DNA of 64,000 nucleotides from Synaphobranchus kaupii (Eukaryota; Chordata; Actinopteri; Anguilliformes; Synaphobranchidae), in assembly GCA_029718625.1 (NCBI GenBank), contig CM056378.1, positions 60,473,027 to 60,537,026 on the forward strand, read 5' to 3'. A program made the position numbers and the translations under genes. Below are positions 44,201-55,999 of this stretch, in pieces; position 1 is the stretch's first letter; every line of letters starts with the position of its first letter. The notes under the pieces are model-generated. The model searched no databases and had not been told where the DNA came from. It saw only the letters and a program-made list of their open reading frames with translations.

Positions 44201-44653
44201 CCAGTCGATGTGAGGGTTGTGGAGGCGTAGCCAGGTCTGACCCAGGACCATGGAGGACTGCTTGGCGTGAATAAGGAGAAGTTGAATTGTCTCCCGGTGA
44301 TTGCCTGACAAGATTAGCTGTAGGGGAACGGTGGAGTGGGTAACTAACCCCAGACTCCTACCGTCCAGGGCGAGAGCAGTGATAGGGGTAGGTAGAGCCT
44401 CTGAGGGAATGCCGGCCCTCCTGGCAAAGGAGATGTCCATGAAGTTCGCATCGGCCCCGGAGTCGATGAGGGCAGATGAGGAAGCGGAGTTGTCCCTCCA
44501 AAGGAGGGTGGCCTTGAAAACAAGGCGATTCTGGGCAGCATGGTCGGGAACGATGGGGCTCGTCAGTACGCCCAGCTTTACTGGCGAGCCAACTCTTTTG
44601 GGCGAATGGGACACGAGGCGATCTGGTGGCCTATCTTGCCACAGTAAAAGCAA
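41243..44653 (-). CDS. pol: Chromovirus Pol: protease, RT, RNase H, integrase, chromodomain (1136 aa)
   Basis: From the first Met of the frame the order is: protease with [11 protein letters not shown] (DSGA at 64-67), RT with YIDD at 381-384 and [11 protein letters not shown] before it, RNase H ([26 protein letters not shown]), integrase with the His/Cys finger ([12 protein letters not shown] at 749-752) and D782, D842, E878 (D,D35E), then a chromodomain near 1065-1115 ([19 protein letters not shown]). Pol would be made as a Gag-Pol fusion by -1 frameshifting, so the true start is inside gag. The frame is intact, though RNase H reads LTDYQNL where LTDHKNL is usual. The chromodomain is thought to guide integration to marked chromatin. 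Confidence 0.95.
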   Translation of the reverse strand: MLLLWQDRPPDRLVSHSPKRVGSPVKLGVLTSPIVPDHAAQNRLVFKATLLWRDNSASSSALIDSGADANFMDISFARRAGIPSEALPTPITALALDGRSLGLVTHSTVPLQLILSGNHRETIQLLLIHAKQSSMVLGQTWLRLHNPHIDWRAGRILTWSAHCLASCLRSALPPPGAKCDSPNQPGPDMANVPSQYHDLSHVFSKSRALSLPPHRPYDCCIDLLAGAKLPSGRLYSLSGPEKLAMETYIHESLASGIIRPSSSPVGAGFFFVGKKNGSLRPCIDYRGLNEVTICNKYPLPLINTAFEPLSQAVTFTKLDLRNAYHLVRICEGDEWKTAFNTPLGHYEYLVVPFGLTNAPAVFQGMVNDVLRDLLGKCVFVYIDDILIFSNSPQEHILHVREVLQRLLENQLFVKAEKCSFHVSSVPFLGFIIEEGSIRADPAKVKAVTEWPQPSSRKHLQQFLGFANFYRRFIRNYSVIAAPLTKLTSTSIPFCWSSEAQLAFEQLKVRFSSAPILCHPDTTRQFTIEVDASDTGVGAILSQRAALDNKLHPCAFFSRRLSSAERNYDVGDRELLAIKLALEEWRHWLEGAGNPFIVLTDYQNLIYIRSAKRLNARQARWSLFFARFNFSVSFRPGSRNTKADALSRIFSLPSSPADPEPILPASCVVAAVSWEIEDIVRAAQASQPDPRSNPNSSIFVPNSVRSQVLEWVHASCLACHPGVARTIALVRRSFWWPTLKGDTRAFVLACPVCTRSKASHQPPSGFLHPLPVPGRPWSHIGVDFVTGLPLSEGNTTILTIVDRFSKAVHFIPLPKLPSALETAELLVLHVVRLHGIPSDIVSDRGPKFSSQVWKAFCVALGALASLSSGFHPQSNGQAERANQDLGAALRCVTARNPASWSRFLPWVEYAHNSLKCASTGMSPFECSLGYQPPLLSAQEAEVAVPSVKSHLLRCKRMWRLTRTALLRSNSRSQRLADLHRTAAPQYRAGQQVWLSTANIPLPSSSKKLQPRFIGPFPIVCLINPVSVKLSLPVSLKVHPVFHISQIKPVASSPLSAPAIPPPPSRIIDNAPAYTVSQIIDIRRKGRGFQYLVDWEGYGPEERSWLHKSLILDHSLIREFHNLFPDKIRPPGMPGGVH

Positions 44654-45561
44654 GACCTGGTGCGGAACCGACGCTGGCGCTCTTCAGCATCCACAGAAAC
44701 TCTGCCCAGTTGCATAGGCTCCTCCTCGGACACAACTGCAGAGATTCTCGGCCCCACAAAGGGAGATTGTTGGCGTGCACTAGAAGAGTCGGAGAGCGGA
44801 TGACGACCGGGATTCTTTCCTCGCTCACGAGCCCGGATACGGAGACGGTTGTCAATGGCTATAGCCAAGCTGATGAGGCTGTTGAGGGAGTTGGACTCCT
44901 CACGGGTAGCGAGTTGATCCTTGAGCTCCTCACTGAGGGCCTGACGAAAGGCCCCCTGAAGGGAGGTGTCGTTCCATCTGGACTCAGCAGCGAGGGTGCG
45001 GAACTGGATAGTCATTTCTGCAACACTGCGGCTGCCCTGACGAACCTGGAGCAGGCGCTGGGTAGCGTCTCGCCCACAGGCTGGGTGGTCGAAGACGCGC
45101 CGCATCTCCGAGGTAAAGGACGCGAAGTTGTTGCACATAGGGGTTTGGCTGTCCCAAATAGAAGTGGCCCACTCCAGGGCACTGCCTCCCAGGCTGCTCA
45201 TAATGAACGCGATCTTGCATGGGTCGGAGGCGAAGGAAGTGGGCTGTATGCGGAAGACGATGTCACATTTCATGAGAAACTCGCGGCACTTCCCCAGCCC
45301 CCCACGGTATAATTCGGGGTGTTGAACTCTGGGTTCCCGGCTAGGAGAGGGAACCGGAACCTCGGGAGGCGGCTCAGGAGTAGGAGGGGTCGGACCCACA
45401 GGAATCCGAGGAAGAGGCTGATGAAGCGAGAGCTGAGCAACCTGCTCCGTGATGCCCCTCAACACCTCCAACACGTCATCCAAACGACGGCCCTGTTGGT
45501 CGCTGACCGCGGTTTGGCAGGAGAAGGCGTGGCGGATCTGCTCAAGGTCGGCTGGATCCAT
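44578..45561 (-). CDS. gag: Chromovirus Gag (327 aa)
   Basis: Starts [10 protein letters not shown] at 45561, only 19 nt inside the 5' LTR. Residues 1-60 include a helical segment, followed by a Pro-rich stretch (about 50-75). The capsid-like core (about 78-245) has FLMKCDIVF and [10 protein letters not shown], as in sushi-ichi and its domesticated mammalian relatives PEG10 and RTL genes. EPMQLGR precedes a zinc knuckle [14 protein letters not shown] (C-x2-C-x4-H-x4-C). It builds the particle and binds element RNA. It overlaps pol by 76 nt in a different frame. Confidence 0.93.
   Translation of the reverse strand: MDPADLEQIRHAFSCQTAVSDQQGRRLDDVLEVLRGITEQVAQLSLHQPLPRIPVGPTPPTPEPPPEVPVPSPSREPRVQHPELYRGGLGKCREFLMKCDIVFRIQPTSFASDPCKIAFIMSSLGGSALEWATSIWDSQTPMCNNFASFTSEMRRVFDHPACGRDATQRLLQVRQGSRSVAEMTIQFRTLAAESRWNDTSLQGAFRQALSEELKDQLATREESNSLNSLISLAIAIDNRLRIRARERGKNPGRHPLSDSSSARQQSPFVGPRISAVVSEEEPMQLGRVSVDAEERQRRFRTRSCFYCGKIGHQIASCPIRPKELARQ
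44596..44602 (-). promoter_or_regulatory. -1 frameshift heptamer C CCA AAA in gag/pol overlap
   Basis: On the minus strand CCCAAAA falls as C-CCA-AAA in the gag frame, 19 nt from the gag stop and within the overlap. A -1 slip enters exactly the pol frame. This is a canonical X XXY YYZ site. Confidence 0.8.
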
Positions 45562-45580
45562 GTTTTAGGCCAGTTCGTTC
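45562..45580 (-). promoter_or_regulatory. Chromovirus leader with self-priming PBS candidate
   Basis: The minus-strand leader is GAACGAACTGGCCTAAAAC. AACGAACTGG has no tRNA-type TGG start at the LTR edge. It is exactly complementary to CCAGTTCGTT at 46808-46799, which sits about 31 nt downstream of a TATA-like TACTTAAA, at the predicted RNA 5' end. Confidence 0.65.
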
Positions 45581-47098
45581 TGTTACGATCCCAATACGGG
45601 CTGGACCCAAGTGCAACGACCAGGAGACAGATTAACAGAATGGATCTTTATTTTAAGCTTAGGGGTAGTCCCTAAGCTGTACAGAAAGGAAAACACAGAA
45701 TTACAGGGGTTAGATAGTCCTAAACGAACTGCTCCAAGCCGGAGCTGGACTCTTATGAAGGAAGCGGTTCCAAGCCGGAACTGGACTGTACTGGACCGGG
45801 GGGTCCACTCAGGAACTGGATCACGGAATCGGCGGGTTTGTTCCAAACCGGAACTGGACTTAAACTGGGGGTGAACTTCACACCGGAACTGGACTGGAAC
45901 TGGACCGGGAGGTCCAACTGGAACTGGATCACAGGAACAACGGGGTTGTTCCAAGCCGGAACTGGACTTTAGACAGGAGGTGAGTTCCGAGCCGGAACTG
46001 GACTGGAACTGGACCGGGAGGTCCAACTGGAACTGGATCACAGGAACAACGGGGTTGTTCCAAGCCGGAACTGGACTTTGACAGGAGGTGAGTTCCGAAC
46101 CGGAACTGGACTGGAACTGGACCGGGAGGTCCAACTGGAACTGGATCACAGGAACAACGGGGTTGTTCCAAGCCGGAACTGGACTTGACAAGAGGTGAGT
46201 TCCGAACCGGAACTGGACTGGAACTGGACCGGGAGGTCCAACTGGAACTGGATCACAGGAACAACGGGGTTGTTCCAAGCCGGAACTGGACTTAGACAGG
46301 AGGTGAGTTCCAAACCGGAACTGGACTGGAACTGGACCGGGAGGTCCAACTGGTACTGGGCTGGATACAGAGGTAGTTAACTGGTAGAGCTCGGTTGGGT
46401 AGAGCTGTGTGGCGGAGCTCAGGCGGGACCGGTTGGGGTGGCTGAACTACTGCGGAACCTGGGACCGTAACCGCAGCAATGGGGGTAGCCACGGCCGGAC
46501 AGGAACCACTGCAGGATAGCGAGGCAGAACACCCAACTGCGGACTCACTGCGAGCTGGAGTTGGAGGTACCGTAACACACACAAACGGAGACTAACAGCT
46601 ACAGACTGGTAGATGCAGGAACAGCTGGTAATTAGAGGGAGACAGGTTAGAAGCAAACAAGCAGCAATTTGTTAGGGCTAAATAGCTACCAAACTGGAGG
46701 GTAGGAAAACTGGAAGCTGAACAGGTATTAACCCGTAACCAAGCATTCAGTAAAACATGACTAGAAACTAGAAGACCAGGAAACAAACAAAGTAGTTTAA
46801 CGAACTGGTCCCGACTAGCAGCCAGACGGGGGTTTAAGTAGGGGGAGTGAAATAGAAACCAATGACGAAAACGTGAGGAATGTAACTGAGAGTGATTGAT
46901 AATTAACCAGGTGCGGGGATGAATGCCACGAGAGGGGAAAGAGATAGGTGGAAACCAAAGTGGGAAACCGAGAGAAACAAACAGAGGGGAAACGCCCAGC
47001 CTGTAGCAAAGGGGAAAACATGGACAGGGGAATCCAACATGACACAGAAGGAAAAGGGGAAAACATGGAAAAGGACAGGAAGGGAACGGAACGTTACA
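45581..47098 (-). repeat. Chromovirus 5' LTR with promoter
   Basis: 1518 bp. Read on the minus strand, TACTTAAA (about 46840-46833) is a TATA-like box, and CCAGTTCGTT at 46808-46799 is the likely start of R. GGAACTGGAC-rich tandem units lie at about 45880-46350. Long open frames through the units are spurious. Confidence 0.9.
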
Positions 47099-47103
47099 TT
47101 AAA

Positions 47104-50100
47104 AGCCCCTTAGAAGTTCTAAAATTGGCAAGAAAATCCTATTCAAAATGTCACCTTTTTCAGTCGATTTACATTGGATTACATAGAAAGTTTGAAGAGG
47201 GATTATTTTAAAATGCTACAGTAATATTTCACCCAACTCGAGTCAGAGGTGGTGGAGGCCCTCTTCTTTCATAGCCAAGTGTCAAAAGTTTGAGACGTTC
47301 TAAAATTGGCAAGAAAATCCTATTCAAAATGTCACCTTTTTCAGTCGATTTGCATTGGATTACATAGAAAGTTTGAAAAGGGATTATTTTAAAATTCTAC
47401 AGTAATATTTCACCCAACTCGAGGCAGAGGTGGGGGAGGGGCTCTTCTCTCATAGCCCCGTGTCAAAACTTTGAGACGTTCTAAAATTGGCAAGAAAATC
47501 CTATTCAAATTATCACCTTTTTCAGTAGATTTACATTGGATTACATAGAAAGTTTGAAGTGGGATTATTTCAAAATGCTACGATAATATTTCACCCAACT
47601 CGGGTCAGATATAGGGGAGCACCTATTCTCTCATAGCCAAGTGTGAAAAGTTTGAGACATTCTGAAATTGGCAAGAAAATCCTATTCAAATTATCACCTT
47701 TTTCAGTAGATTTACATTGGATTACATAGAAAGTCTGAAGTCGGATTATTTCAAAATGCTACAGTAATATTTCACCCAACTCGGTTCAGATATTCTGGAG
47801 GACCTCTTCTCTCATACGCAAGTGTCAGAAGTTTGATACGTTCGAAAATTGGCAAGAAAATCATATTAAAAATATCACCTTTTTCAGTAGATTTACATTG
47901 GATTACATAGAAAGTTTGAAGTGGGATTATTTCAAAATTCTACAGTAATATTTCACCCAACTCGGTTCAGATATTCTGGAGGACCTCTTCTCTCATACGC
48001 AAGTGTCAGAAGTTTGATACGTTCAAAAATTGGCAAGAAAATCCTATTCAAAATGTCACCTTTTTCAGTCGATATACATTGGATTACATAGAAGGTTTGA
48101 ATAGGGATTATTTTAAAATGCTACAGTAATATTTCACCCACCTCGGGTCAGAGGTGGTGGATAACCTCTTCTCTCATAGCCAAGTGTCAAAAGTTTGAGA
48201 CGTTCTAAAATTGGCAAGAAAATCATATTCAAAATGTCACCTTTTTCAGTCGATTTACATTGGATTACATAGAATGTTTGAAGAGGGATTATTTTAAAAT
48301 GCTAAGAGTATTATTTCACCCAACTCGGGTCAGATATAGTGAAGGACGTCGTCGCTCATACCCAAGTGTCAAAAGTTTGAGACATTATAAAATTGGCAAG
48401 AAAATCATATTAAAAATATCACCTTTTTCAGTAGATTTACATTGGATTACATAGAAAGTTTGAAGTGGGATTATTTCAAAATTCTACAGTAATATTTCAC
48501 CCAACTCGGGTCAGATATAGAGAAGGACCTCTTCGCTCCATACCCAAGTGTCAAAAGTTTGAGACGTTATAAAATTGGCAAGAAAATCATATTAAAAATA
48601 TCACCTTTTTCAGTAGATTTACATTGGATTACATAGAAAGTTTGAAGTGGGATTATTTCAAAATTCTACAGTAATATTTCACCCAACTCGGGTGAGATAT
48701 AGTGGAGGACTTCTTCTCTCATAACCAAGTGTCAAACGTTTGAGACGTTCTAAAATTGGCAAGAAAACCCTATTCAAAATATCACCTTTTTCAGTAGATT
48801 TACATTGGATTACATAGAAAGTTTGAAGAGGGATTATTTGAAAATGCCTACAGTAATATTTCACCCAACTCGAGTCAGAGGTGGGGGAGGAACTCTTCTC
48901 TCATAAACCAGTGTCAAAACATTGAGATGTTCTAAAATTGGCAAGAAAATCCTATTCAAATTGTCACCTTTTTCAATCGATTTACATTGGATTACATAGA
49001 AAGTTTGAAGTGGGATTATTTCAAAATGCTACGGTAATATTTCACCCACTCGGGTCAGATATAGGGGAGCACCTATTCTCTCATAGCCAAGTGTGAAAAG
49101 TTTGAGACATTCTGAAATTGGCAAGAAAATCCTATTCAAATTATCACCTTTTTCAGTAGATTTACATTGGATTACATAGAAAGTCTGAGTCGGATTATTT
49201 CAAAATGCTACAGTAATATTTTCACCCAACTCGGTTCAGATATTCTGGAGGACCTCTTCTCTCATACGCAAGTGTCAGAAGTATGATACGTTCGAAAATT
49301 GGCAAGAAAATCCTATTCAAAATGTCACCTTTTTCAGTCAATTTACATTGGATTACATAGAAGGTTTGAATAGGGATTATTTTAAAATGCTACAGTAATA
49401 TTTCACCCACCTCGGGTCAGAGGTGGTGGAGAACCTCTTCTCTCATAGCCAAGTGTCAAAAGTTTGAGACGTTCTAAAATTGGCAAGAAAATCATATTCA
49501 AAATGTCACCTTTTTCAGTCGATTTAAATTGGATTACATAGAATGTTTGAAGAGGGATTATTTTAAAATGCTTAGAGTAATATTTCACCCAACTCGAGTC
49601 AGAGGTGGTGGAGGACCTCATCTCTCATAGCCCAGTGTCAAACGTTTGAGACGTTCTAAAAATGGCAAGAAAATCCTATTCAAAATGTCACCTTTTTCAG
49701 TCGATTTACATTGGATTACATAGAATGTTTGAAGAGGGATTATTTTAAAATGCTAGAGTAATATTTCACCCAACTCGAGTCAGAGGTGGGGGAGGGGCTC
49801 TTCTCTCATAGCCCCGTGTCAAAACTTTGAGACGTTCTAAAATTGGCAAGAAAATCCTATTCAAATTATCACCTTTTTCAGTAGAATTTACATTGGATTA
49901 TATAAAAAGTTTGAAGTGGGATTATTTCAAAATTCTACAGTATTATTTCACCCAACTCGGGTCAGATATAGTGAAGGACCTCTTCGCTCATACGCAAGTG
50001 TCAAAAGTTTGAGACGTTATAAAATTGGCAAGAAAATCATATTAAAAATATCACCTTTTTCAGTAGATTTACATTGGATTACATAGAAAGTTTGAAGTGG

Positions 50101-52654
50101 GATTATTTCAAAATTCTACAGTAATATTTCACCCAACTCGGTTCAGATATTCTGGAGGACCTCTTCTCTCATACGCAAGTGTCAGAAGTTTGATACGTTC
50201 AAAAATTGGCAAGAAAATCCTATTCAAAATGTCACCTTTTTCAGTCGATATACATTGGATTACATAGAAGGTTTGAATAGGGATTATTTTAAAATGCTAC
50301 AGTAATATTTCACCCACCTCGGGTCAGAGGTGGTGGATAACCTCTTCTCTAATAGCCAAGTGTCAAAAGTTTGAGACGTTCTAAAATTGGCAAGAAAATC
50401 ATATTCAAAATGTCACCTTTTTCAGTCGATTTACATTGGATTACATAGAATGTTTGAAGAAGGGATTATTTTAAAATGCTAGAGTATTATTTCACCCAAC
50501 TCGGGTCAGATATAGTGAAGGACGTCGTCGCTCATACCCAAGTGTCAAAAGTTTGAGACATTATAAAATTGGCAAGAAAATCATATTAAAAATATCACCT
50601 TTTTCAGTAGATTTACATTGGATTACATAGGAAGTTTGAAGTGGGATTATTTCAAAATTCTACAGTAATATTTCACCCAACTCGGGTACAGATATAGAGA
50701 AGGACCTCTTCGCTCATACCCAAGTGTCAAAAGTTTGAGACGTTATAAAATTGGCAAGAAAAATCATATTAAAAATATCACCTTTTTCAGTAGATTTACA
50801 TTGGATTACATAGAAAGTTTGAAGTGGGATTATTTCAAAATTCTACAGTAATATTTCACCCAACTCTGGGTGAGATATAGTGGAGGACTTCTTCTCTCAT
50901 AACCAAGTGTCAAACGTTTGAGACGTTCTAAAATTGGCAAGAAAACCCTATTCAAAATATCACCTTTTTCAGTAGATTTACATTGGATTACATAGAAAGT
51001 TTGAAGAGGGATTATTTGAAAATGCTACAGTAATATTTCACCCAACTCGAGTCAGAGGTGGGGGAGGAACTCTTCTCTCATAAACCAGTGTCAAAACATT
51101 GAGATGTTCTAAAATTGGCAAGAAAATCCTATTCAAATTGTCACCTTTTTCAATCGATTTACATTGGATTACATAGAAAGTTTGAAGTGGGATTATTTCA
51201 AAATGCTACGGTAATATTTCACCCAACTCGGGTCAGATATAGGGGAGCACCTATTCTCTCATAGCCAAGTGTGAAAAGTTTGAGACATTCTGAAATTGGC
51301 AAGAAAATCCTATTCAAATTATCACCTTTTTCAGTAGATTTACATTGGATTACATAGAAAGTCTGAAGTCGGATTATTTCAAAATGCTACAGTAATATTT
51401 CACCCAACTCGGTTCAGATATTCTGGAGGACCTCTTCTCTCATACGCAAGTGTCAGAAGTATGATACGTTCGAAAATTGGCAAGAAAATCCTATTCAAAA
51501 TGTCACCTTTTTCAGTCAATTTACATTGGATTACATAGAAGGTTTGAATAGGGATTATTTTAAAATGCTACAGTAATATTTCACCCACCTCGGGTCAGAG
51601 GTGGTGGAGAACCTCTTCTCTCATAGCCAAGTGTCAAAAGTTTGAGACGTTCTAAAATTGGCAAGAAAATCATATTCAAAATGTCACCTTTTTCAGTCGA
51701 TTTACATTGGATTACATAGAATGTTTGAAGAGGGATTATTTTAAAATGCTAGAGTAATATTTCACCCAACTCGAGTCAGAGGTGGTGGAGGACCTCATCT
51801 CTCATAGCCCAGTGTCAAACGTTTGAGACGTTCTAAAATTGGCAAGAAAATCCTATTCAAAATGTCACCTTTTTCAGTCGATTTACATTGGATTACATAG
51901 AATGTTTGAAGAGGGATTATTTTAAAATGCTAGAGTAATATTTCACCCCAACTCGAGTCAGAGGTGGGGGAGGGGCTCTTCTCTCATAGCCCCGTGTCAA
52001 AACTTTGAGACGTTCTAAAATTGGCAAGAAAATCCTATTCAAATTATCACCTTTTTCAGTAGATTTACATTGGATTATATAAAAAGTTTGAAGTGGGATT
52101 ATTTCAAAATTCTACAGTATTATTTCACCCAACTCGGGTCAGATATAGTGAAGGACCTCTTCGCTCATACGCAAGTGTCAAAAGTTTGAGACGTTATAAA
52201 ATTGGCAAGAAAATCATATTAAAAATATCACCTTTTTCAGTAGATTTACATTGGATTACATAGAAAGTTTGAAGTGGATTATTTCAAAATTCTACAGTAA
52301 TATTTCACCCAACTCGGTTCAGATATTCTGGAGGACCTCTTCTCTCATACGCAAGTGTCAGAAGTTTGATACGTTCAAAAATTGGCAAGAAAATCCTATT
52401 CAAAATGTCACCTTTTTCAGTCGATATACATTGGATTACATAGAAGGTTTGAATAGGGATTATTTTAAAAAGCTACTGTAATATTTTCACCCACCTCGGG
52501 TCAGAGGTGGTGGATAACCTCTTCTCTCATAGCCAAGTGTCAAAAGTTTGAGAGGTTCTAAAATTGGCAAGAAAATCATATTCAAAATGTCACCTTTTTC
52601 AGTCGATTTACATTGGATTACATAGAATGTTTGAAGAGGGATTATTTTAAAATG
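47104..52654. repeat. 181-bp satellite array with a 12-monomer higher-order repeat
   Basis: AATTGGCAAGAAAATCC recurs every 181 bp from 47124 through 52570, about 30 monomers. Each has the blocks CACCTTTTTCAGT, ACATTGGATTACATAGAA, GGGATTATTT and AATATTTCACCCAACTCG. Diagnostic variants repeat at 2176 bp: CGATATACATTGG at 48070, 50246 and 52422; GACGTCGTCG at 48345 and 50521; GAAAACCC at 48763 and 50941. The array is cut by the gypsy insertion side on the left and by the assembly gap on the right. Open frames inside are not genes. Confidence 0.95.
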
Positions 52655-53154
52655 NNNNNNNNNNNNNNNNNNNNNNNNNNNNNNNNNNNNNNNNNNNNNN
52701 NNNNNNNNNNNNNNNNNNNNNNNNNNNNNNNNNNNNNNNNNNNNNNNNNNNNNNNNNNNNNNNNNNNNNNNNNNNNNNNNNNNNNNNNNNNNNNNNNNNN
52801 NNNNNNNNNNNNNNNNNNNNNNNNNNNNNNNNNNNNNNNNNNNNNNNNNNNNNNNNNNNNNNNNNNNNNNNNNNNNNNNNNNNNNNNNNNNNNNNNNNNN
52901 NNNNNNNNNNNNNNNNNNNNNNNNNNNNNNNNNNNNNNNNNNNNNNNNNNNNNNNNNNNNNNNNNNNNNNNNNNNNNNNNNNNNNNNNNNNNNNNNNNNN
53001 NNNNNNNNNNNNNNNNNNNNNNNNNNNNNNNNNNNNNNNNNNNNNNNNNNNNNNNNNNNNNNNNNNNNNNNNNNNNNNNNNNNNNNNNNNNNNNNNNNNN
53101 NNNNNNNNNNNNNNNNNNNNNNNNNNNNNNNNNNNNNNNNNNNNNNNNNNNNNN
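52655..53154. other. Assembly gap, 500 N
   Basis: Exactly 500 unknown bases, probably a placeholder of arbitrary size. The satellite enters it from the left and a chromovirus pol end leaves it on the right. Confidence 1.
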
Positions 53155-54222
53155 GACTCCTGACGGTCTACACAGTTTATCTGGGTGGTCACGGTGAAAG
53201 TCACTTATCAAAGACTTGTCAATAACAAGACTGGGAGCGATCCAGGAACGCTCCTCAGGGCCATACCCCTCCCAGTCCACCAGATACTGGAACCCCCGTC
53301 CTCGCTTGCGAATGTCCAGTAGCTTCTTAACAGTGAAGGCCGGGTGATTATCTATGATACGGGGAGGAGGGGGTGGGGGATCAGGAGGGCAAAGGGGGTC
53401 AGTGGAATAGGGTTTAATGCATGAAACATGAAAAGTGGGGTGAATCTTAAGGGAAGGGGGCAAAGACAGCTTGACAGAGGTGGGATTGATTATGCTCAGA
53501 ATCTTAAAGGGACCAATGAAACGGGGTTGCAGTTTGTGGGAAGTGGATTGTAGGGGAATGTCTTTAGAGGAGAGCCAAACTGAATCGCCAGGCTTGTACT
53601 CAGGGGCTGGAGTGCGGTGGCGATCAGCGACTCTACGATTCCGTTCGGCCGTGCTCAATAGCGCGGCCCGGGCATCCCTCCAGATCTTGAGGCAGCGGTG
53701 CATGTGGGTGGCAAGGGAGGGAACAGCAATCTCGGCCTCTTGATCGGGGAACAGTGGGGGTAGGTAACCGAGGGAAACTTCGAATGGGGACTTTCCAGTA
53801 GCGGCGCAGGGCAGAGCGTTGTGCGCATACTCAACCCAGGTGAGCATCTTGCTCCATGAAGTGGGATTCTTGGCCGACACACAGCGTAAAGCAGCTCCGA
53901 GGTCTTGGTTGGCCCTTTCGGTTTGACCGTTAGACTGGGGGTGGTAACCTGACGTGAGGCTGTAGGTGGCTCCGAGAGCCGAACAGAATGCCTTCCAGAC
54001 CTGGGAGATGAACTGGGGACCACGGTCAGAGACAATGTCCGCGGGAATGCCATGGATCCGAAACACTTCCTTGACTAGAACATCAGCAGTTCCTTGGGCA
54101 GTGGGTAATCCTGGCAGAGGGATGAAATGCGCCGCCTTACTGAACCTGTCAACCACCGTCAGGATGGTGGTGTTGCCCTCAGAAGGGGGAAGTCCGGTCA
54201 CGAAATCCACCCCGATGTGGCT
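53155..54222 (-). pseudogene. pol: Second chromovirus, integrase C-terminal part and chromodomain
   Basis: The minus strand from 54222 reads [19 protein letters not shown] (first Asp), [24 protein letters not shown] (Glu), the GPF/GLF C-terminal domain ([17 protein letters not shown]) and a chromodomain ([19 protein letters not shown]), ending near the gap at [11 protein letters not shown]. It is clearly diverged from the 41243-44653 protein, so it is another subfamily. The upstream end is replaced by the LTR of element 2, and the stop codon is not visible because of the gap. Translating across the LTR or the Ns would give a false fusion. Confidence 0.85.
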
Positions 54223-54966
54223 TGTCGGGTAAGTGAGGACTAGGTAAAATGTGTATTTTCTGAATCCAGCGGTTCCAACAGTCAATGCCCTTGTTAAAAC
54301 GTTCAGCACTCTGAATACTGAACACAAGCGATATTGCGTGCTAGAACCCCTCACTTAACCTACATTCAAAATAAGCTTTACGTGATTTAATTTAATAATT
54401 ATTATTAAAAATTACAATCATCAATTAAATCGCCAAATTCGTTAATAGGTAAGTCGAACAGTAACCTGGTGGATCAACTAACAAGCCAAAACAAAGTCTA
54501 AATCAGGTCTTGAGATTAAGTAATTTTATTAAATGAAAACATTCAATTAGAATAATGACTGGGAATCATACATTCACGAAGGATTGTAGGCTGACTACTT
54601 ATAATTCACAAAAGTGAAGACATTAAACCAGACATTAATTAGGAAATATACCAGAAAAGAGAGAGATAAGCCAAAAATTGTCAAATTATTTACCCTCCAG
54701 CGGAACAGGAACAAAAGGAAACGCACGAGGAACCAAAAAGAATGACTTCTTCACACAAACTCCACAATTGACTAACTTCTTTTTCTGCGGTACACTCATA
54801 AAATACCTCCACAGGAAGGCCATCCCTGTCCTGATTGGGTTAAGGTGTGGGGGAGGGGGGGGGAGAGGGGTCATTTATGACAGACTGGCTTATCTTTGAT
54901 GGGGGGTTGAGAATGAGAGAGAGAGACAGAGATAGAGAGAAGGGGGGAAATATTAGATATCCTACA
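54223..54966 (-). repeat. Element 2 3' LTR
   Basis: 744 bp, TG..CA on the plus strand; fused on the left to chromovirus integrase sequence. Confidence 0.85.
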
Positions 54967-55017
54967 TCCCTCTCTTGTAAGAATAGGTGCATGCACCTGC
55001 TAAAAACCTATTCTTAC
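54967..55017 (-). ncRNA. Element 2 PPT and stem-loop A
   Basis: PPT at 54967-54976 and hairpin arms GTAAGAATAGG (54977-54987) and CCTATTCTTAC (55007-55017) with a 19-nt loop; the stem is identical to that in element 1. Confidence 0.7.
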
Positions 55018-55246
55018 ATCACCAAATAGGAATCACATTACACATTTGGACATTGAAGATGCAGTTACCTGCTAACAACAAAAACAACTGTCCAAATGGT
55101 TCACCAACCATTTTTAAAACATTTAGTCCATGCCCAGTTTAATAGTCCCTTTGTGATCTAGAGTCATATCTCTATTAGACACTCTTTTGTGTCGCTGCTG
55201 TTATGACACCCTGGTTCAGTCTCTTCCTTCTCCAGTGTCCGGGTAT

Positions 55247-55486
55247 CTAGACTGGCAAGGGACCAGAAGTTCCCTGGACTTGGGTAACATGCAGTGCTTT
55301 TTCCATTAGTGTTGCAATTGCGTGAGTGAAATGCAACCTACTCCACAGTGTCTCTACCAGTTGTGCACGGCGTGCGGGGGCTCTGTCTCCTGTGACAGGA
55401 AGCTGGACGATCCACAGGTGGCAAAGTGCAGTCAGGGCCTCTCTTCTGACGGGCGGGGAAGCTCCTCTTTCCCTGTCGGAATCCAT
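55247..55486 (-). CDS. Small conserved frame in unit A of element 2
   Basis: 79 codons with the same LPVTGDRA and AQLVETLWSRL core as 8588-9022. It diverges at the C-terminus. Translation is not established. Confidence 0.2.
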   Translation of the reverse strand: MDSDRERGASPPVRREALTALCHLWIVQLPVTGDRAPARRAQLVETLWSRLHFTHAIATLMEKALHVTQVQGTSGPLPV

Positions 55487-55905
55487 TTTGGCTCCTTTAG
55501 CCTGGATCCAATTGGGTGGACTGCTGACGGCAGTTGCTTAGGCTAGCTTCCCGCGGCAGGGTGTGGGACCGGTTGCACTTGTTTGCACTTGTGTCTGTGG
55601 GTGTCCTTTAGGGAATGGCAGGAGAAGACTGTGGGAGTTGAGGGCTTAGGCATTAACACTCATAGCGAAGACCGGAACAATTAATGATAGCACTGCATGT
55701 TATGACCACTGTCAGTCCATGCCGGGGAACCTTACGGACAGGGTTTACCTTCCACGGGATTGCCAGTCTAAATAATCACATGAATAGGCTGACTTGTCCA
55801 GAAGTGTCTATGAACAGTATTTGGCGGGGCACCTACACTCTATAAAAGGGACTTAAACACAACATGGGCATGGTATTAGGTTAAAAGGTGGTGGTAGGGA
55901 TGGAT

Positions 55906-55924
55906 GGGGGGGGGGGGGGGGGGG
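55906..55924. repeat. Poly-G tract ending unit A of element 2
   Basis: 19 G; C-run on the element transcript. Same place as 9439-9456. Confidence 0.85.
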
Positions 55925-55999
55925 CAGAGAGAGGCCGAGACAGAGAGAGGAAGAGAGAGAGAGAGAAAGAGCAAAAGACATTAGGCAACATCCCGTCAT

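Larger units (their letters stand above)
39723..47103 (-). mobile_element. Complete chromovirus (sushi-like Ty3/gypsy), TTAAA target duplication
   Basis: LTRs at 39728-41230 (3') and 45581-47098 (5') have TG..CA ends and TTAAA lies on both outer sides (39723-39727, 47099-47103). On the minus strand: 5' LTR, a 19-nt leader, gag (45561-44578), pol in the -1 frame (to 41243), a PPT overlapping the pol stop, then the 3' LTR. All pol motifs are present and no stop interrupts gag or pol. The integrase ends in a chromodomain, as in sushi-ichi and other chromoviruses. The LTRs differ by few substitutions and small indels. It looks recently active. Confidence 0.92.

Noticed and set aside
45583..46349. 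231-codon and other frames in the chromovirus 5' LTR
   Set aside because: Same explanation: GGAACTGGAC tandem units in an LTR. The equivalent frames in the 3' LTR differ in length with repeat number.
48260..50012. Short proteins such as MDYIECLKRDYFKM in the 181-bp satellite
   Set aside because: Satellite monomers read through in one frame; stops fall at random with monomer variants.
47104..52654. CRISPR-like regular repeat
   Set aside because: Monomers are contiguous 181-bp units without unique spacers, in a fish genome; this is a satellite.
52642..54354. 570-codon frame joining chromovirus pol to sequence on both sides
   Set aside because: One end translates 500 N as X and the other end translates the antisense LTR of element 2. 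Only 54222-53155 is genuine pol.
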